Of a stretch of 64,000 nucleotides of DNA, positions 8,478 to 16,285 are shown piece after piece (the stretch's first letter is position 1; every line of letters begins with the position of its first letter). The position numbers were made by a program, and so were the translations under genes. Where the stretch lies: positions 8,339 to 72,338 of the forward strand of contig JAEWFW010000014.1 of NCBI GenBank assembly GCA_023388635.1, written 5' to 3'. This stretch comes from Bacillota bacterium. GTDB taxonomy: Bacteria > Bacillota > Bacilli > Desulfuribacillales > Desulfuribacillaceae. Below the pieces are notes generated by a model. The model had not been told where the DNA came from. It was given only the letters and a program-made list of their open reading frames with translations, and ran no database searches.

Positions 8478-8493
8478 GTTAGGTTTAACTAAC
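8478..8493 (-). promoter_or_regulatory. Operator-like palindrome GTTAG-N6-CTAAC, copy 4
   Basis: About 155 bp upstream of the AraC gene at 8324, inside a larger near-palindrome with arms TTAGTTA/TAACTAA. It completes a set in which every transcription unit of the siderophore cluster carries one copy. The -10 of this unit is not clear. Confidence 0.6.
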
Positions 8494-8514
8494 ACGCGAG
8501 GGTATAATTATTGT

Positions 8515-8685
8515 ATCCCTTTCGAAAACATCCGTCAAGCCAAGCAAATTCTGGAGATCGATACTATTCATGTGGCTGCCGATAAGGGATATGAGGACCA
8601 AGAAGAGTTGGGAAATGACGGGGCACACTACTTATTATATAAGGACATAGAAAAACTGCACCTCGAATTATTAGATACAATCTAA
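8515..8685 (+). pseudogene. Transposase remnant (IS1182/DDE-type C-terminal fragment)
   Basis: An open stretch in plus frame reads ...AKQILEIDTIHVAADKGYED, which matches the block around the second Asp of DDE transposases of the IS1182/IS4-like group (typically vdtidvvADkGYy). There is no start codon, no N-terminal two thirds, and homology stops near 8610. The rest of the frame to the TAA at 8685 runs into a hairpin. A decayed insertion-sequence scar between the siderophore cluster and tRNA-Leu. Family assignment rests on this short motif. Confidence 0.55.
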
Positions 8686-8700
8686 CAATTCGAGGTGCAG
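8651..8700 (-). terminator. Long perfect hairpin with T-run on the minus strand
   Basis: Arms CTGCACCTCGAATT and AATTCGAGGTGCAG (14 bp, perfect) with an inner TTAGA/TCTAA extension form one stem of about 20 bp. On the minus strand it is followed by TTTTTC, so it can act as an intrinsic terminator. It overlaps the transposase remnant and may be a leftover of that element. Confidence 0.6.
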
Positions 8701-8762
8701 TTCAGAGCAAAAAAATAGATGCAAAATGTTCAAAAAATCTGCTTACAAATCCCTAAAAACGC

Positions 8763-8784
8763 AAAAAACCCTTATACAATAAGG
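8763..8784 (-). terminator. tRNA-Leu terminator
   Basis: CCTTA-TTGTA-TAAGG followed by G and TTTTTT on the minus strand, starting about 14 bases after the tRNA CCA end. Confidence 0.65.
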
Positions 8785-8797
8785 ATCTTCCAAATTA

Positions 8798-8883
<86 letters not shown>

Positions 8884-8905
8884 ATATTTTTTTATCACAA
8901 GATTT

Positions 8906-8934
8906 ATTGTACATCACTCACAAAATAAAAGCAA
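8906..8934 (-). promoter_or_regulatory. Promoter of tRNA-Leu
   Basis: TTGCTT, 17 bp, TACAAT on the minus strand, ending 22 bp before the tRNA 5' end. Confidence 0.6.
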
Positions 8935-8953
8935 GAGTATTTTTTAAATTTTT

Positions 8954-8986
8954 ACGAAACGGTTGTCGTGCAAACAACCGTTTCGT
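8954..8986. other. Strong hairpin, 13-bp perfect arms
   Basis: ACGAAACGGTTGT and ACAACCGTTTCGT with a 7-nt loop. It is followed by A-rich DNA on the minus strand and only a few T on the plus strand, so it is not a typical intrinsic terminator for either direction. It may stabilise the 3' end of the binding-protein message. Confidence 0.5.
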
Positions 8987-9010
8987 TATTGTATTAACTC
9001 AGTAAACGGT

Positions 9011-9045
9011 GCACATACTTTTAACAGGGGGTTTAAAGTATGTGC
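9011..9045 (-). terminator. Hairpin abutting the stop of the FecB-type gene
   Basis: Arms GCACATACTTT/AAAGTATGTGC (11 bp), extended by AGTAAA/TTTACT with a 4-nt bulge. The stem begins at the stop codon (9047-9049). The minus-strand tail is weak (ACCGTTTACT), so termination efficiency is uncertain. Confidence 0.5.
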
Positions 9046-9046
9046 T

Positions 9047-10177
9047 TTACTTTAATACCGAGTTAGTTACAAGCGCTTTGTATTGTGCACCAGTTAAATC
9101 ACAATCATAGAATAATTTATAGTAGCGTGCTGTTTCCTTCTGCATATCATATTGCGCTACCTCTGGATACAGCAATTGAGTGATCCAAACCATTCCTATA
9201 TAACGATTAACCGATGGCGGGTGACCCATCCAGTTGTAAGGACCGAATGGAACTTCATAATACTTGCCACTGGAGATTGCACTTAGCTCTTTCCAAGCAG
9301 GATTTTTATCTACATTGCCGTAAGCACTGTTCGGCGCAAAAATAATTGTATCAGGCTCCCATAACAGAAGTTGCTCCATGTCGATCGGTGTGCCGGTGCC
9401 TTTGCTCGACGGGTTTTCTACTACTGCTAAATTATTACTGACAATGTCGAGAATTTCAGCGTGGAATGTATCCTTCGCAATCACATTGAGACCATCTTCA
9501 CCAGCCAAGTAAAGCAAATTTGCTTTGCCATTTTCGCCTACTTGCTTCATAATATCGAGGGTCTTTCCATAAATCTCCTCACAGTATTTTGCAAGCTCTT
9601 CCGCTTTTTCCTCTCTATTCAAAAGTTTCCCTAATGTTCTATATGCTTCCGGCATCGTTTCAGTTGTCGCTTCAATGTGGACAGTAGGAATTCCCACTTG
9701 CTTCATAATGCCGTCCATGTCTTCGGCTACAGATTTTTTTGACTCGCCAATATCAATAATCACTTGTGGATCGGCTTTAGCGATTTGCTCAAGATTGAGA
9801 TCACCGCTTCCGTAAAATTGACCGAGCACGGGAAGTTGATAATATTTTGTATTGATATATTGCTCCGCTTCTTTTGACCAGTCACTCGATACGCCGACGA
9901 ACAAATCAGGAGCCAATGCAAATAAAACCATTTGTGCCGTAGCACCTGAAGGGACAATACGAGTAATTTCCGCAGGAACTTCTATCTTACGACCGACAGA
10001 GTCTGTAAAAATCTTTGTCGTGCTTTCAGGTGCTTTCGGTTGATTCATTTTCGGTGGATTCGTTGCACCGACTTGCTCTCCTGTAGCGGGAGTCTCTTGC
10101 TCAAATTTACTACAGCCGATGACTGTTGCGATCAACACACATGTAATCAATAGTAGTAATAATAATTTCTTTTTCAC
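9047..10177 (-). CDS. Iron-complex/corrinoid-type ABC substrate-binding lipoprotein
   Basis: 376 residues. Lipoprotein signal with a Leu-rich core and lipobox VIGC (Cys22). A class III periplasmic-binding fold follows, starting FTDSVGRKIEVPAEITRI. The C-terminal signature NWMGHPPSVNRYIGMVW and the tail FYDCDLTGAQYKAL are seen in a clostridial and archaeal subgroup of this family and differ from the three lipoproteins at 2402-7381. It is the last gene of a permease-ATPase-lipoprotein operon, 35 bp after the ATPase. The ligand could be a siderophore, haem or cobalamin; no cobalamin riboswitch was found upstream. Confidence 0.9.
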   Translation of the reverse strand: MKKKLLLLLLITCVLIATVIGCSKFEQETPATGEQVGATNPPKMNQPKAPESTTKIFTDSVGRKIEVPAEITRIVPSGATAQMVLFALAPDLFVGVSSDWSKEAEQYINTKYYQLPVLGQFYGSGDLNLEQIAKADPQVIIDIGESKKSVAEDMDGIMKQVGIPTVHIEATTETMPEAYRTLGKLLNREEKAEELAKYCEEIYGKTLDIMKQVGENGKANLLYLAGEDGLNVIAKDTFHAEILDIVSNNLAVVENPSSKGTGTPIDMEQLLLWEPDTIIFAPNSAYGNVDKNPAWKELSAISSGKYYEVPFGPYNWMGHPPSVNRYIGMVWITQLLYPEVAQYDMQKETARYYKLFYDCDLTGAQYKALVTNSVLK

Positions 10178-10212
10178 TTACATCGTCTCCTTAAATTAAT
10201 TATGTATGAATA

Positions 10213-10992
10213 TCATCCAACGATACTTTTCGGTATACAGATCCTCGCTTTGCCACCGTATAGATTCTGCAATTCCACATCCACACCATACAAATCGCGG
10301 ATCAGTTCATCGGAAAATATGTCTTTTGGCGCACCGTTGGCGACAATATTCCCATCTTTGATTGCCAGAACGTGATCGGAAAACATGAAGGTCTGGTCCG
10401 GGTTGTGTGTCGATTGAATGATAGTATAACCTTCTCTCGCCAGCGTCTTAATTTGTGTCAATACGCGTATTTGATTGCCATAATCCAAATTGGCGGTCGG
10501 TTCATCGAGTATGAGAATTTTCGATTCTTGAACGAGCGCCCGTGCCATCAGTACAAGTTGCCTTTCGCCGCCGCTGATTTGTCCGTAACCGCGGTCTTTC
10601 AAATGCGCAATCCCCACCCGTTCTAATGCCGCCTCTGCCAAAGTAATCTGTTTGGTTCCCGGTCGGGAGATACTAGATATCTGTACAGCTGTCCCCATGA
10701 GCACCATGTCAAATACACTAAAATTAAACGATGGATAATGCGATTGAGGGATATAGGCAATCAGTTTTGCTAATTCTTTGATGCTCAATGTTTTGACATT
10801 AGTATTCTCAACCGATATTGTGCCGTCATAGTTGCGCAAAAGACCGAGTATACAACGGAACAAGGTACTTTTACCGACTCCGTTAGGTCCTAAAATAGAC
10901 AACAGACAATTTGGCGGTGCTGTGAAAGTAATGTCGTTCAGTATCGGACGATTTCCGTAACGGAACTTGAGGTTTGCCACGTTGATACTCAT
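10213..10992 (-). CDS. FecE/BtuD-type ABC importer ATPase
   Basis: Stand-alone nucleotide-binding subunit of about 259 residues that energises the permease at 10992. Walker A GPNGVGKST, the Q-loop YIPQSH that is typical of FecE-type ATPases, signature SGGERQLVLMARAL, Walker B ILILDEPTANLD, and a switch His in QSTHNPDQTF. The ATG at 10992 overlaps the permease stop as TGATG. A TTG one codon upstream is 7 bases from GGGGAG and cannot be excluded. Translational coupling with the permease is likely. Confidence 0.93.
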   Translation of the reverse strand: MSINVANLKFRYGNRPILNDITFTAPPNCLLSILGPNGVGKSTLFRCILGLLRNYDGTISVENTNVKTLSIKELAKLIAYIPQSHYPSFNFSVFDMVLMGTAVQISSISRPGTKQITLAEAALERVGIAHLKDRGYGQISGGERQLVLMARALVQESKILILDEPTANLDYGNQIRVLTQIKTLAREGYTIIQSTHNPDQTFMFSDHVLAIKDGNIVANGAPKDIFSDELIRDLYGVDVELQNLYGGKARICIPKSIVG

Positions 10993-12005
10993 CAATATGT
11001 CTCTCCCCTTTTCGTAATCAAGTAAATAAAGAACGGCGCACCGATAAATGCGGTGAGAATTCCCAACGGAATCTCTGTAGTGAACAAATTGCGCGATACA
11101 TTGTCTACCAGTAAAAGAAACATCGCCCCAAATAACATGGAAGCCGGCATTAAATAATTGTAATTATTGCCGACAATCCGGCGTGAAAGATGGGGGATGA
11201 CAAGTCCAACCCAACCGATCATGCCGCTTACGGCAACTCCAGCCGCTGTCACTAACGTAGCGCAGACGATAACAATCAGGCGAATGCGGTTAGCATTGAT
11301 CCCCATTGTCTGTGCTTCTTCGTCACCCATTGTCAAAACGTTTAAGCGCCATCTCACTAATAGTAAAGGAATTAGACCAAGTGCCATCGGAATCATGGCA
11401 AATGTTACATCACTAATTTTGGCTGCTGCAAGACTTCCCATTAACCAGTATGTAATTGCTGGCAATTGTTCGTTAGGATCAGCAACCAATTTGATAAATG
11501 ACGTGCCTGCCGAAAACAACGAACTGACCATAATTCCCGATAAAATTAACCCTAGTATTTTACTGCCACGCGCCCGCTTGCTGATGAAAAAAACGACAGC
11601 TACCGTCAGCAAGCTAAAGCAAAATGCACTTAATGTAATCATGCTTTTATTGGCATAATTGAGAATTGCTAAAGAGGCGCCGAACGCAGCACCTGCCGAT
11701 GCCCCAAGTATATCAGGGGCTGCCATCGGGTTTTGAAATACCCCTTGGTAGGCAGCACCTGCCGCGGCAAGGCAGCATCCTACCATACATGCAAGCAGAA
11801 TGCGCGGCAAACGTATATTGATGAGCACGATCTCCATTCTATCTGTCCAGAATTGTTCTATAGAGAATAATTTAGAGAATGTAATTCCTAACAAGTCTTT
11901 AGTGAAGATCGGGTATCGACCTAAACGAAAAGAAATAATCACAATAAATAATAGAAGAATCCCCAGAGCAAGAATTTTCATAGCATTATTTTCAGTTTTT
12001 TTCAC
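10992..12005 (-). CDS. FecCD-family ABC importer permease
   Basis: 337-residue polytopic protein with about 9-10 membrane helices, forming the homodimeric channel of the importer. Family marks are RLPRILLACMVGCCLAAAGA, YQGVFQNPMAAPDILGASAG, the coupling region GMIGWVGLVIPHLSRRIVG and the C-terminal IPLGILTAFIGAPFFIYL. The start is GTG with GAGG about 10 bases upstream. First gene of a complete three-gene importer, separate from the siderophore cluster to the left. A promoter with a 14-bp palindrome on its -35 is proposed at 12133-12160. Confidence 0.93.
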   Translation of the reverse strand: MKKTENNAMKILALGILLLFIVIISFRLGRYPIFTKDLLGITFSKLFSIEQFWTDRMEIVLINIRLPRILLACMVGCCLAAAGAAYQGVFQNPMAAPDILGASAGAAFGASLAILNYANKSMITLSAFCFSLLTVAVVFFISKRARGSKILGLILSGIMVSSLFSAGTSFIKLVADPNEQLPAITYWLMGSLAAAKISDVTFAMIPMALGLIPLLLVRWRLNVLTMGDEEAQTMGINANRIRLIVIVCATLVTAAGVAVSGMIGWVGLVIPHLSRRIVGNNYNYLMPASMLFGAMFLLLVDNVSRNLFTTEIPLGILTAFIGAPFFIYLITKRGETY

Positions 12006-12132
12006 AAGCCTTTACCTCACATGGTATAAATAAATGGCAACTAAAATTGATATTTTTAGCCTTACAGGTTTCTCACAAGTTGTTTTGGTTGAGTTTAGTT
12101 TGTTCATTGATTTATTTAATTGCTTTATCCAA

Positions 12133-12160
12133 AGTATAAATTGAAATTACACTAGTGTAA
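12133..12160 (-). promoter_or_regulatory. Importer promoter with palindrome TTACACTAGTGTAA on the -35
   Basis: TTACAC, 16 bp, TATACT on the minus strand. The -35 half lies inside the perfect 14-bp palindrome TTACACTAGTGTAA (12147-12160), the usual position of a repressor operator. The motif is unlike the GTTAG-N6-CTAAC boxes, so a different regulator is implied. Confidence 0.5.
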
Positions 12161-12250
12161 ACAAATAAAAAACAACATAAATATATTTAAATCTATAAAT
12201 CAATTCATTTACGTTCGTTTTATTCGTGCATAGCCTTTGTTTTCGATAAA

Positions 12251-12300
12251 ACAAAAGAGAAGCAAACAGTCTCTTATTCGAAACCGTTGCCTCTCTTGTG
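12251..12300 (-). terminator. Terminator of the icd-mdh-fum-phoPR transcript
   Basis: Imperfect stem AAGAGAGGCAACGGT/ACTGTTTGCTTCTCTT in minus orientation with a loop of about 13 nt, followed by TTGTTTTATCG. It starts about 20 bases after the phoR stop. Confidence 0.6.
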
Positions 12301-12318
12301 CTGCTTTATTATTTTTGA

Positions 12319-14130
12319 TTATTTGGCGTTGCCTTTAGGAAACGCAATCCGAAATGTCGTACCGACCCCTACTTTGCTGTCGACCTCGATTTTGCCATCG
12401 TGAATCTCTACGATGTGTTTGACGATGGACAAACCTAAGCCCGTCCCCCCTGTGGCACGGCTTCGATCCTTCTGCACTCTGTAAAACCGTTCGAAGATAC
12501 GCGGCAGATCACTTTCCGGTATGCCGACACCGTGATCTTCGACTTCGATAACGACATCACGGTCGTTGTCGAAGATACGAACATGTATCGTCGTATGTAA
12601 TTTAGAATATGCTATCGAATTACTGATCAAATTGATTAGCACCTGTTTAATGCGGTCACGGTTGACAAAATGGATTATGCGGTCACGATTCGTATACAAG
12701 CTGATATCCCGACTTTGTTTCGTCGCTCCATATTGCAAATTGTTAATCACTTCACGGGCAATTTCCACAAGATTTTCGTCCTTTTTGCACAGATTCGCGT
12801 CATTTGCCTCCAGCTTGGACAACTCCAGCAAATCATGTACGAGATTGCTCAAACGTGCCGCCTCTTTGTGAATAATTTTTGTGAATTCCAGCATTTCTTC
12901 CCTGCTGTCCGCATCTCCATCGAGAATGGTTTCGGCAAACCCTTTAATAGAAGTGATTGGTGTTTTTAATTCATGGGATACATTCGCTACAAATTCCGCC
13001 CTAACTTGTTCCAGGCGTTTAATCTCACTAATGTCGTGAATCACTACGATCACACTGTGAATCAATCGATTGATATTACGAATCGGCACAATGCTCACTT
13101 CTACTACATGATGTATCCCCAGGTTGTCTAGACGGATTTGATCCCTGTAAAATTCGCCTTTTGTCAATGCGTCTTCAATTTTACCACTCAACCCATAATC
13201 ACCCAATACCTCTTGATGGTTTCGGGAAATCAGACTGTCTTTGTTGGCATGTAAAATTCTCTCAGCGGAAGGATTCGCGTACCGAACTTGACCCTTCATA
13301 TTGATTAGCAGCACACCGCTGAGCATATCATTTAATACGCCTTCCAATTTACTTTTTTCGTCGGACAGTTCCGTAACTTTCTCGCGAATTGCTTGTACCA
13401 TCTCGTTGAGCGCATTAGCTAATTGCCCGAATTCATCTTTGCTGTTAAGGGCTATTTGATGCTCATACTGACCTTTCGCAACTTTCCGCGCAACTCTCGT
13501 CACGTCAAATATAGGCTGGAAAATTGTTCGCCAAAGATTGCTGCCGATTACCAAACCGCAAATCGCAAAGATCGCCATCATACCCCAGATAACCCTTTGT
13601 TTGCGCTCTAAATCCTCCACCATCACTCGTTCTACAGGATATGTCAATTCTATGTAACGCTCGGCAGAATAACGCTCAGAGGAATCAGACACTCCTAACG
13701 GTACGACGATATACAGATTCCCGTCTTTGTCTTTGTTTTTGTTTTTGGTGATTTCAATACCGCTCATGCGATCAAACGAATCGACGCGATTACCTGCCTT
13801 GATACGGTCTTCTGATGTTCGCTGATTTCTGCGCATTTTATACGTCGTCGGGTCGGAAGACCAAGACAGTTGTCCGTTGGAATCGAGAATGTCAATATAC
13901 ATCCCTGTGGGTACATCCTCCGATTTGACCATATAGTTGAGGTATTGCACCATCATCTCATCACCGTCGATCTGCTCCACATATTGCAATTGCTTAATCC
14001 ACCGTTGGACGATCGTACTTTCAACCTCTTTGATATACCAATGCTGCCATGTCATATGGAACAGCACTGGGAAAAGAACAGCTACTATTACACATGGCAA
14101 AATAATTTTCCAACGGAAGCTGTTCAGCAT
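12319..14130 (-). CDS. phoR: Phosphate-responsive sensor histidine kinase PhoR
   Basis: 603-residue membrane kinase that phosphorylates PhoP when phosphate is scarce. Order of parts: helix 1 (about 8-27), extracytoplasmic sensor (28-180), helix 2 (181-200), HAMP (about 201-255), PAS (about 262-370), HisKA with phospho-acceptor His386 in SHELKTPITSIKGF, and HATPase with N-box NLISNSIAYSK, G1 EDHGVGIPE and G2 GGTGLGLSIVKH. SD GGAG lies 8 bases before the ATG. It follows phoP by 11 bp. Assignment as PhoR rests on the conserved icd-mdh-phoP-phoR order known from Bacilli and on the Pho-box promoter at 54641. Confidence 0.9.
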   Translation of the reverse strand: MLNSFRWKIILPCVIVAVLFPVLFHMTWQHWYIKEVESTIVQRWIKQLQYVEQIDGDEMMVQYLNYMVKSEDVPTGMYIDILDSNGQLSWSSDPTTYKMRRNQRTSEDRIKAGNRVDSFDRMSGIEITKNKNKDKDGNLYIVVPLGVSDSSERYSAERYIELTYPVERVMVEDLERKQRVIWGMMAIFAICGLVIGSNLWRTIFQPIFDVTRVARKVAKGQYEHQIALNSKDEFGQLANALNEMVQAIREKVTELSDEKSKLEGVLNDMLSGVLLINMKGQVRYANPSAERILHANKDSLISRNHQEVLGDYGLSGKIEDALTKGEFYRDQIRLDNLGIHHVVEVSIVPIRNINRLIHSVIVVIHDISEIKRLEQVRAEFVANVSHELKTPITSIKGFAETILDGDADSREEMLEFTKIIHKEAARLSNLVHDLLELSKLEANDANLCKKDENLVEIAREVINNLQYGATKQSRDISLYTNRDRIIHFVNRDRIKQVLINLISNSIAYSKLHTTIHVRIFDNDRDVVIEVEDHGVGIPESDLPRIFERFYRVQKDRSRATGGTGLGLSIVKHIVEIHDGKIEVDSKVGVGTTFRIAFPKGNAK

Positions 14131-14141
14131 GTTCGATACTC

Positions 14142-14870
14142 CTATTCTGACGGCGCCGTATTTTTGTAATCAATTTTGTACCCAATACCGCGCACGGTTT
14201 TGATATATTGTGGATTCTTCGGGTCTGCTTCAATTTTATCTCGTAGATGGCTGACATGGACATCGACGATGCGCGTATCCCCGAGAAATTCATAGTTCCA
14301 AACAGTATTCAATAACTGGTCACGGCTGATTACGCGACCTTTATGCAGGACGAGCACCTTCAACAATTCAAATTCCTTCGGCGTCAATTCCACAATCTCA
14401 CCGCGATGAAGTACTTCATAGGTATCAAGATTAACCGACAAATTGCCAATTGTGATACTTTCCTGCTGATCGACATCGTTAGACGGCTGATTAAATTCAC
14501 TCATTCTGCGCAAGACCGCTTTCACTCTAGCTGTCAGTTCCCGCGGGCTAAATGGCTTTGTCATATAGTCATCGGCACCCAATTCCAAACCGAGAACTTT
14601 GTCAATTTCATCATCCCGCGCCGTGAGCATAATGATCGGCACATGCACTTTGTTTTGCCGCAACCTTTTACAGACTTCAATGCCGTCAATCCCCGGCAGC
14701 ATCAAGTCGAGAATCACCAGCGACAGTTTCTCTTTGGAAGCCAATTCCACTGCCTGTTCACCGTCATTTGCCGTTATCGTCGCAAACCCTGCCTTTTCGA
14801 GATTATACGAAATTAATTTCAAGATCGATTCTTCGTCATCGACGATCAGTATTCGTTTCAGATTCGACAT
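14142..14870 (-). CDS. phoP: PhoP response regulator (OmpR family)
   Basis: 242-residue transcription factor. Receiver domain (1-120) with acidic pair DDEE (11-14), phospho-acceptor Asp55 in VILDLMLPG and Lys in TKPFSPREL. The C-terminal winged helix (about 140-235) has LTPKEFELLKVL and TVRGIGYKI. It binds direct TTAACA-like repeats upstream of phosphate genes; an excellent array occurs before the alkaline phosphatase here. The start lies 3 bases after the fumarase beta stop with a weak AAGG site, suggesting coupled translation. Confidence 0.92.
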   Translation of the reverse strand: MSNLKRILIVDDEESILKLISYNLEKAGFATITANDGEQAVELASKEKLSLVILDLMLPGIDGIEVCKRLRQNKVHVPIIMLTARDDEIDKVLGLELGADDYMTKPFSPRELTARVKAVLRRMSEFNQPSNDVDQQESITIGNLSVNLDTYEVLHRGEIVELTPKEFELLKVLVLHKGRVISRDQLLNTVWNYEFLGDTRIVDVHVSHLRDKIEADPKNPQYIKTVRGIGYKIDYKNTAPSE

Positions 14871-14873
14871 TTG

Positions 14874-15419
14874 TCAGACCTTCTTTCTCGCAGTATCGTA
14901 CAAATCGTTCCCTCCGACATCATTAATCACTATGACGGGTAAATCTTTCACACGTAATTTGTGAATCGCCTCTGCGCCCAAATCTTCATAGGCAATGACT
15001 TCCGATTCCAGTACGGACTTCGCTAACAAGGCAGCCGCGCCGCCAATTGCCGCAAAATATACCGATTTATTAGCAACAAGAGCGTCTACCACTGCTTGCG
15101 TGCGCGCGCCCTTGCCGATCATTCCTTTCAATCCCTGCTGCAATAATTGCGGCGTATACGCATCCATGCGATAGCTGCTAGTCGGTCCCGCGGAACCGAT
15201 AACATGCCCCGGTTTCGCCGGTGAGGGACCTACATAGTACAGAATTTGACCACGAATATCGAATGGCAGCTGTTTTCCCTGATCGAGCAATTCTACCATC
15301 CTTTTGTGTGCCGCATCTCTTGCTGTATAAATATATCCCGATAGCAATACCTGATCGCCAATCTTCAACGAAGCTATTTGTTCGTCAGTTACCGGTGTAT
15401 TGATTTCTATGAATTTCAT
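14874..15419 (-). CDS. Class I fumarate hydratase, beta subunit (two-subunit Fe-S type)
   Basis: 181-residue C-terminal half of a Fe-S hydro-lyase of the fumarase/tartrate dehydratase family; with the alpha subunit it interconverts fumarate and malate. Recognisable are GDQVLLSGYIYTARDAAHKR, the PSPAKPGHVIGSAGPTSSYRMD box that binds substrate, GKGARTQ and the C-terminal VKDLPVIVINDVGGNDLY. Separate alpha and beta genes are common in anaerobes and archaea, while most Bacillales use the one-chain class II enzyme (FumC). It sits between the alpha gene (14 bp away) and phoP. Tartrate dehydratase is the alternative; the mdh neighbour favours fumarase. Confidence 0.9.
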   Translation of the reverse strand: MKFIEINTPVTDEQIASLKIGDQVLLSGYIYTARDAAHKRMVELLDQGKQLPFDIRGQILYYVGPSPAKPGHVIGSAGPTSSYRMDAYTPQLLQQGLKGMIGKGARTQAVVDALVANKSVYFAAIGGAAALLAKSVLESEVIAYEDLGAEAIHKLRVKDLPVIVINDVGGNDLYDTARKKV

Positions 15420-15433
15420 ACTATCACACCTCC

Positions 15434-16285
15434 CTACAGCAAGACGGAACGATGCCTTGCTGCATGACAGTTGAGGTTTACGGCAACCGGCAAGGAAGCA
15501 ATATGCGCCGGATAGACCTCTATGAAAACATCAAGCGCCGTCGTCGTACCACCTAGCCCTTGCGGTCCAATCCCCAGTTGATTAATTTCATGCAGCAATT
15601 CCTGTTCCAATTTGGCAATCTCTCGATCACTGTGCCGTTCTCCGATGTCACGCAGCAGTGCCCTTTTGGCAAGCAGCGCCGATTTCTCAAACGTACCGCC
15701 GATTCCCACACCAACGACAATTGGCGGGCAGGGGTTCGATCCGGCTTCAATAATTTTCTCAATTACATATTGCTTGACTCCATCGACACCGTCGGAGGGC
15801 TTCAACATTCGAATGCCACTCATATTTTCACTGCCGCCACCCTTGGGAGCGACGGTAATTTTCAGCTTGTCTCCGGTGACAATATCGTAGTGAATCACTG
15901 CCGGCGTATTGTCTCCCGTATTCCGGCGATCCAGCGGACTGCCGACAATCGATTTTCGCAAATATCCTTCTGTATATCCGCGCCGTACCCCTTCATTGAT
16001 CGCTTCCGTCAAGCCACCGCCTGTAATACAAACATCCTGCCCGATTTCTACGAATACGACGGCATACCCCGTATCCTGACACATCGGTACTGCCTCTTGT
16101 CTGGCAATTTCGGCATTCTCTACGAGCTGCTGCAAAATCGATTTGCCCAAAGCACTTTGCTCACGTTGCGCATACTCTAGCAAGGCATTTTGCACATCGT
16201 CGCCGAGATTCGTATTCGCCGTAATACACAGATCCTTGACTGCATCTACAACCGTCTCGAACGCTATCGCTCGCATATCACTCAC
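15434..16285 (-). CDS. Class I fumarate hydratase, alpha subunit (4Fe-4S)
   Basis: 283-residue catalytic half that holds the [4Fe-4S] cluster. The three expected cysteines are present: Cys69 in PMCQDTG, Cys186 in SNPCPP and Cys273 in LNCHAARH. APKGGGSEN is the substrate-binding signature. It overlaps the end of mdh by 8 bp, so malate dehydrogenase and fumarase are probably translated together, which supports the TCA assignment over tartrate dehydratase. An oxygen-labile cluster is expected from the family. Confidence 0.92.
   Translation of the reverse strand: MSDMRAIAFETVVDAVKDLCITANTNLGDDVQNALLEYAQREQSALGKSILQQLVENAEIARQEAVPMCQDTGYAVVFVEIGQDVCITGGGLTEAINEGVRRGYTEGYLRKSIVGSPLDRRNTGDNTPAVIHYDIVTGDKLKITVAPKGGGSENMSGIRMLKPSDGVDGVKQYVIEKIIEAGSNPCPPIVVGVGIGGTFEKSALLAKRALLRDIGERHSDREIAKLEQELLHEINQLGIGPQGLGGTTTALDVFIEVYPAHIASLPVAVNLNCHAARHRSVLL

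Larger units (their letters stand above)
12006..12318. other. Intergenic region between the importer operon and phoR
   Basis: AT-rich, no credible ORF. It holds the phoR terminator (12251-12300), the importer promoter (12133-12160) and about 130 bases of untranslated leader before the GTG at 12005. No cobalamin, FMN or other known riboswitch core could be recognised in the leader. Confidence 0.6.

Noticed and set aside
8954..8986. Intrinsic terminator for the lipoprotein at 9047
   Set aside because: The stem is strong, but on the minus strand it is followed by A-rich, not T-rich, DNA; listed as a plain hairpin.
12006..12132. Cobalamin riboswitch before the FecCD importer
   Set aside because: The B12-box and the conserved core of that class are not recognisable in the leader.
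15560..16180. 206-codon plus-strand ORF over fumarase alpha
   Set aside because: Antisense to a well-conserved enzyme with all three cluster cysteines; it is a shadow.
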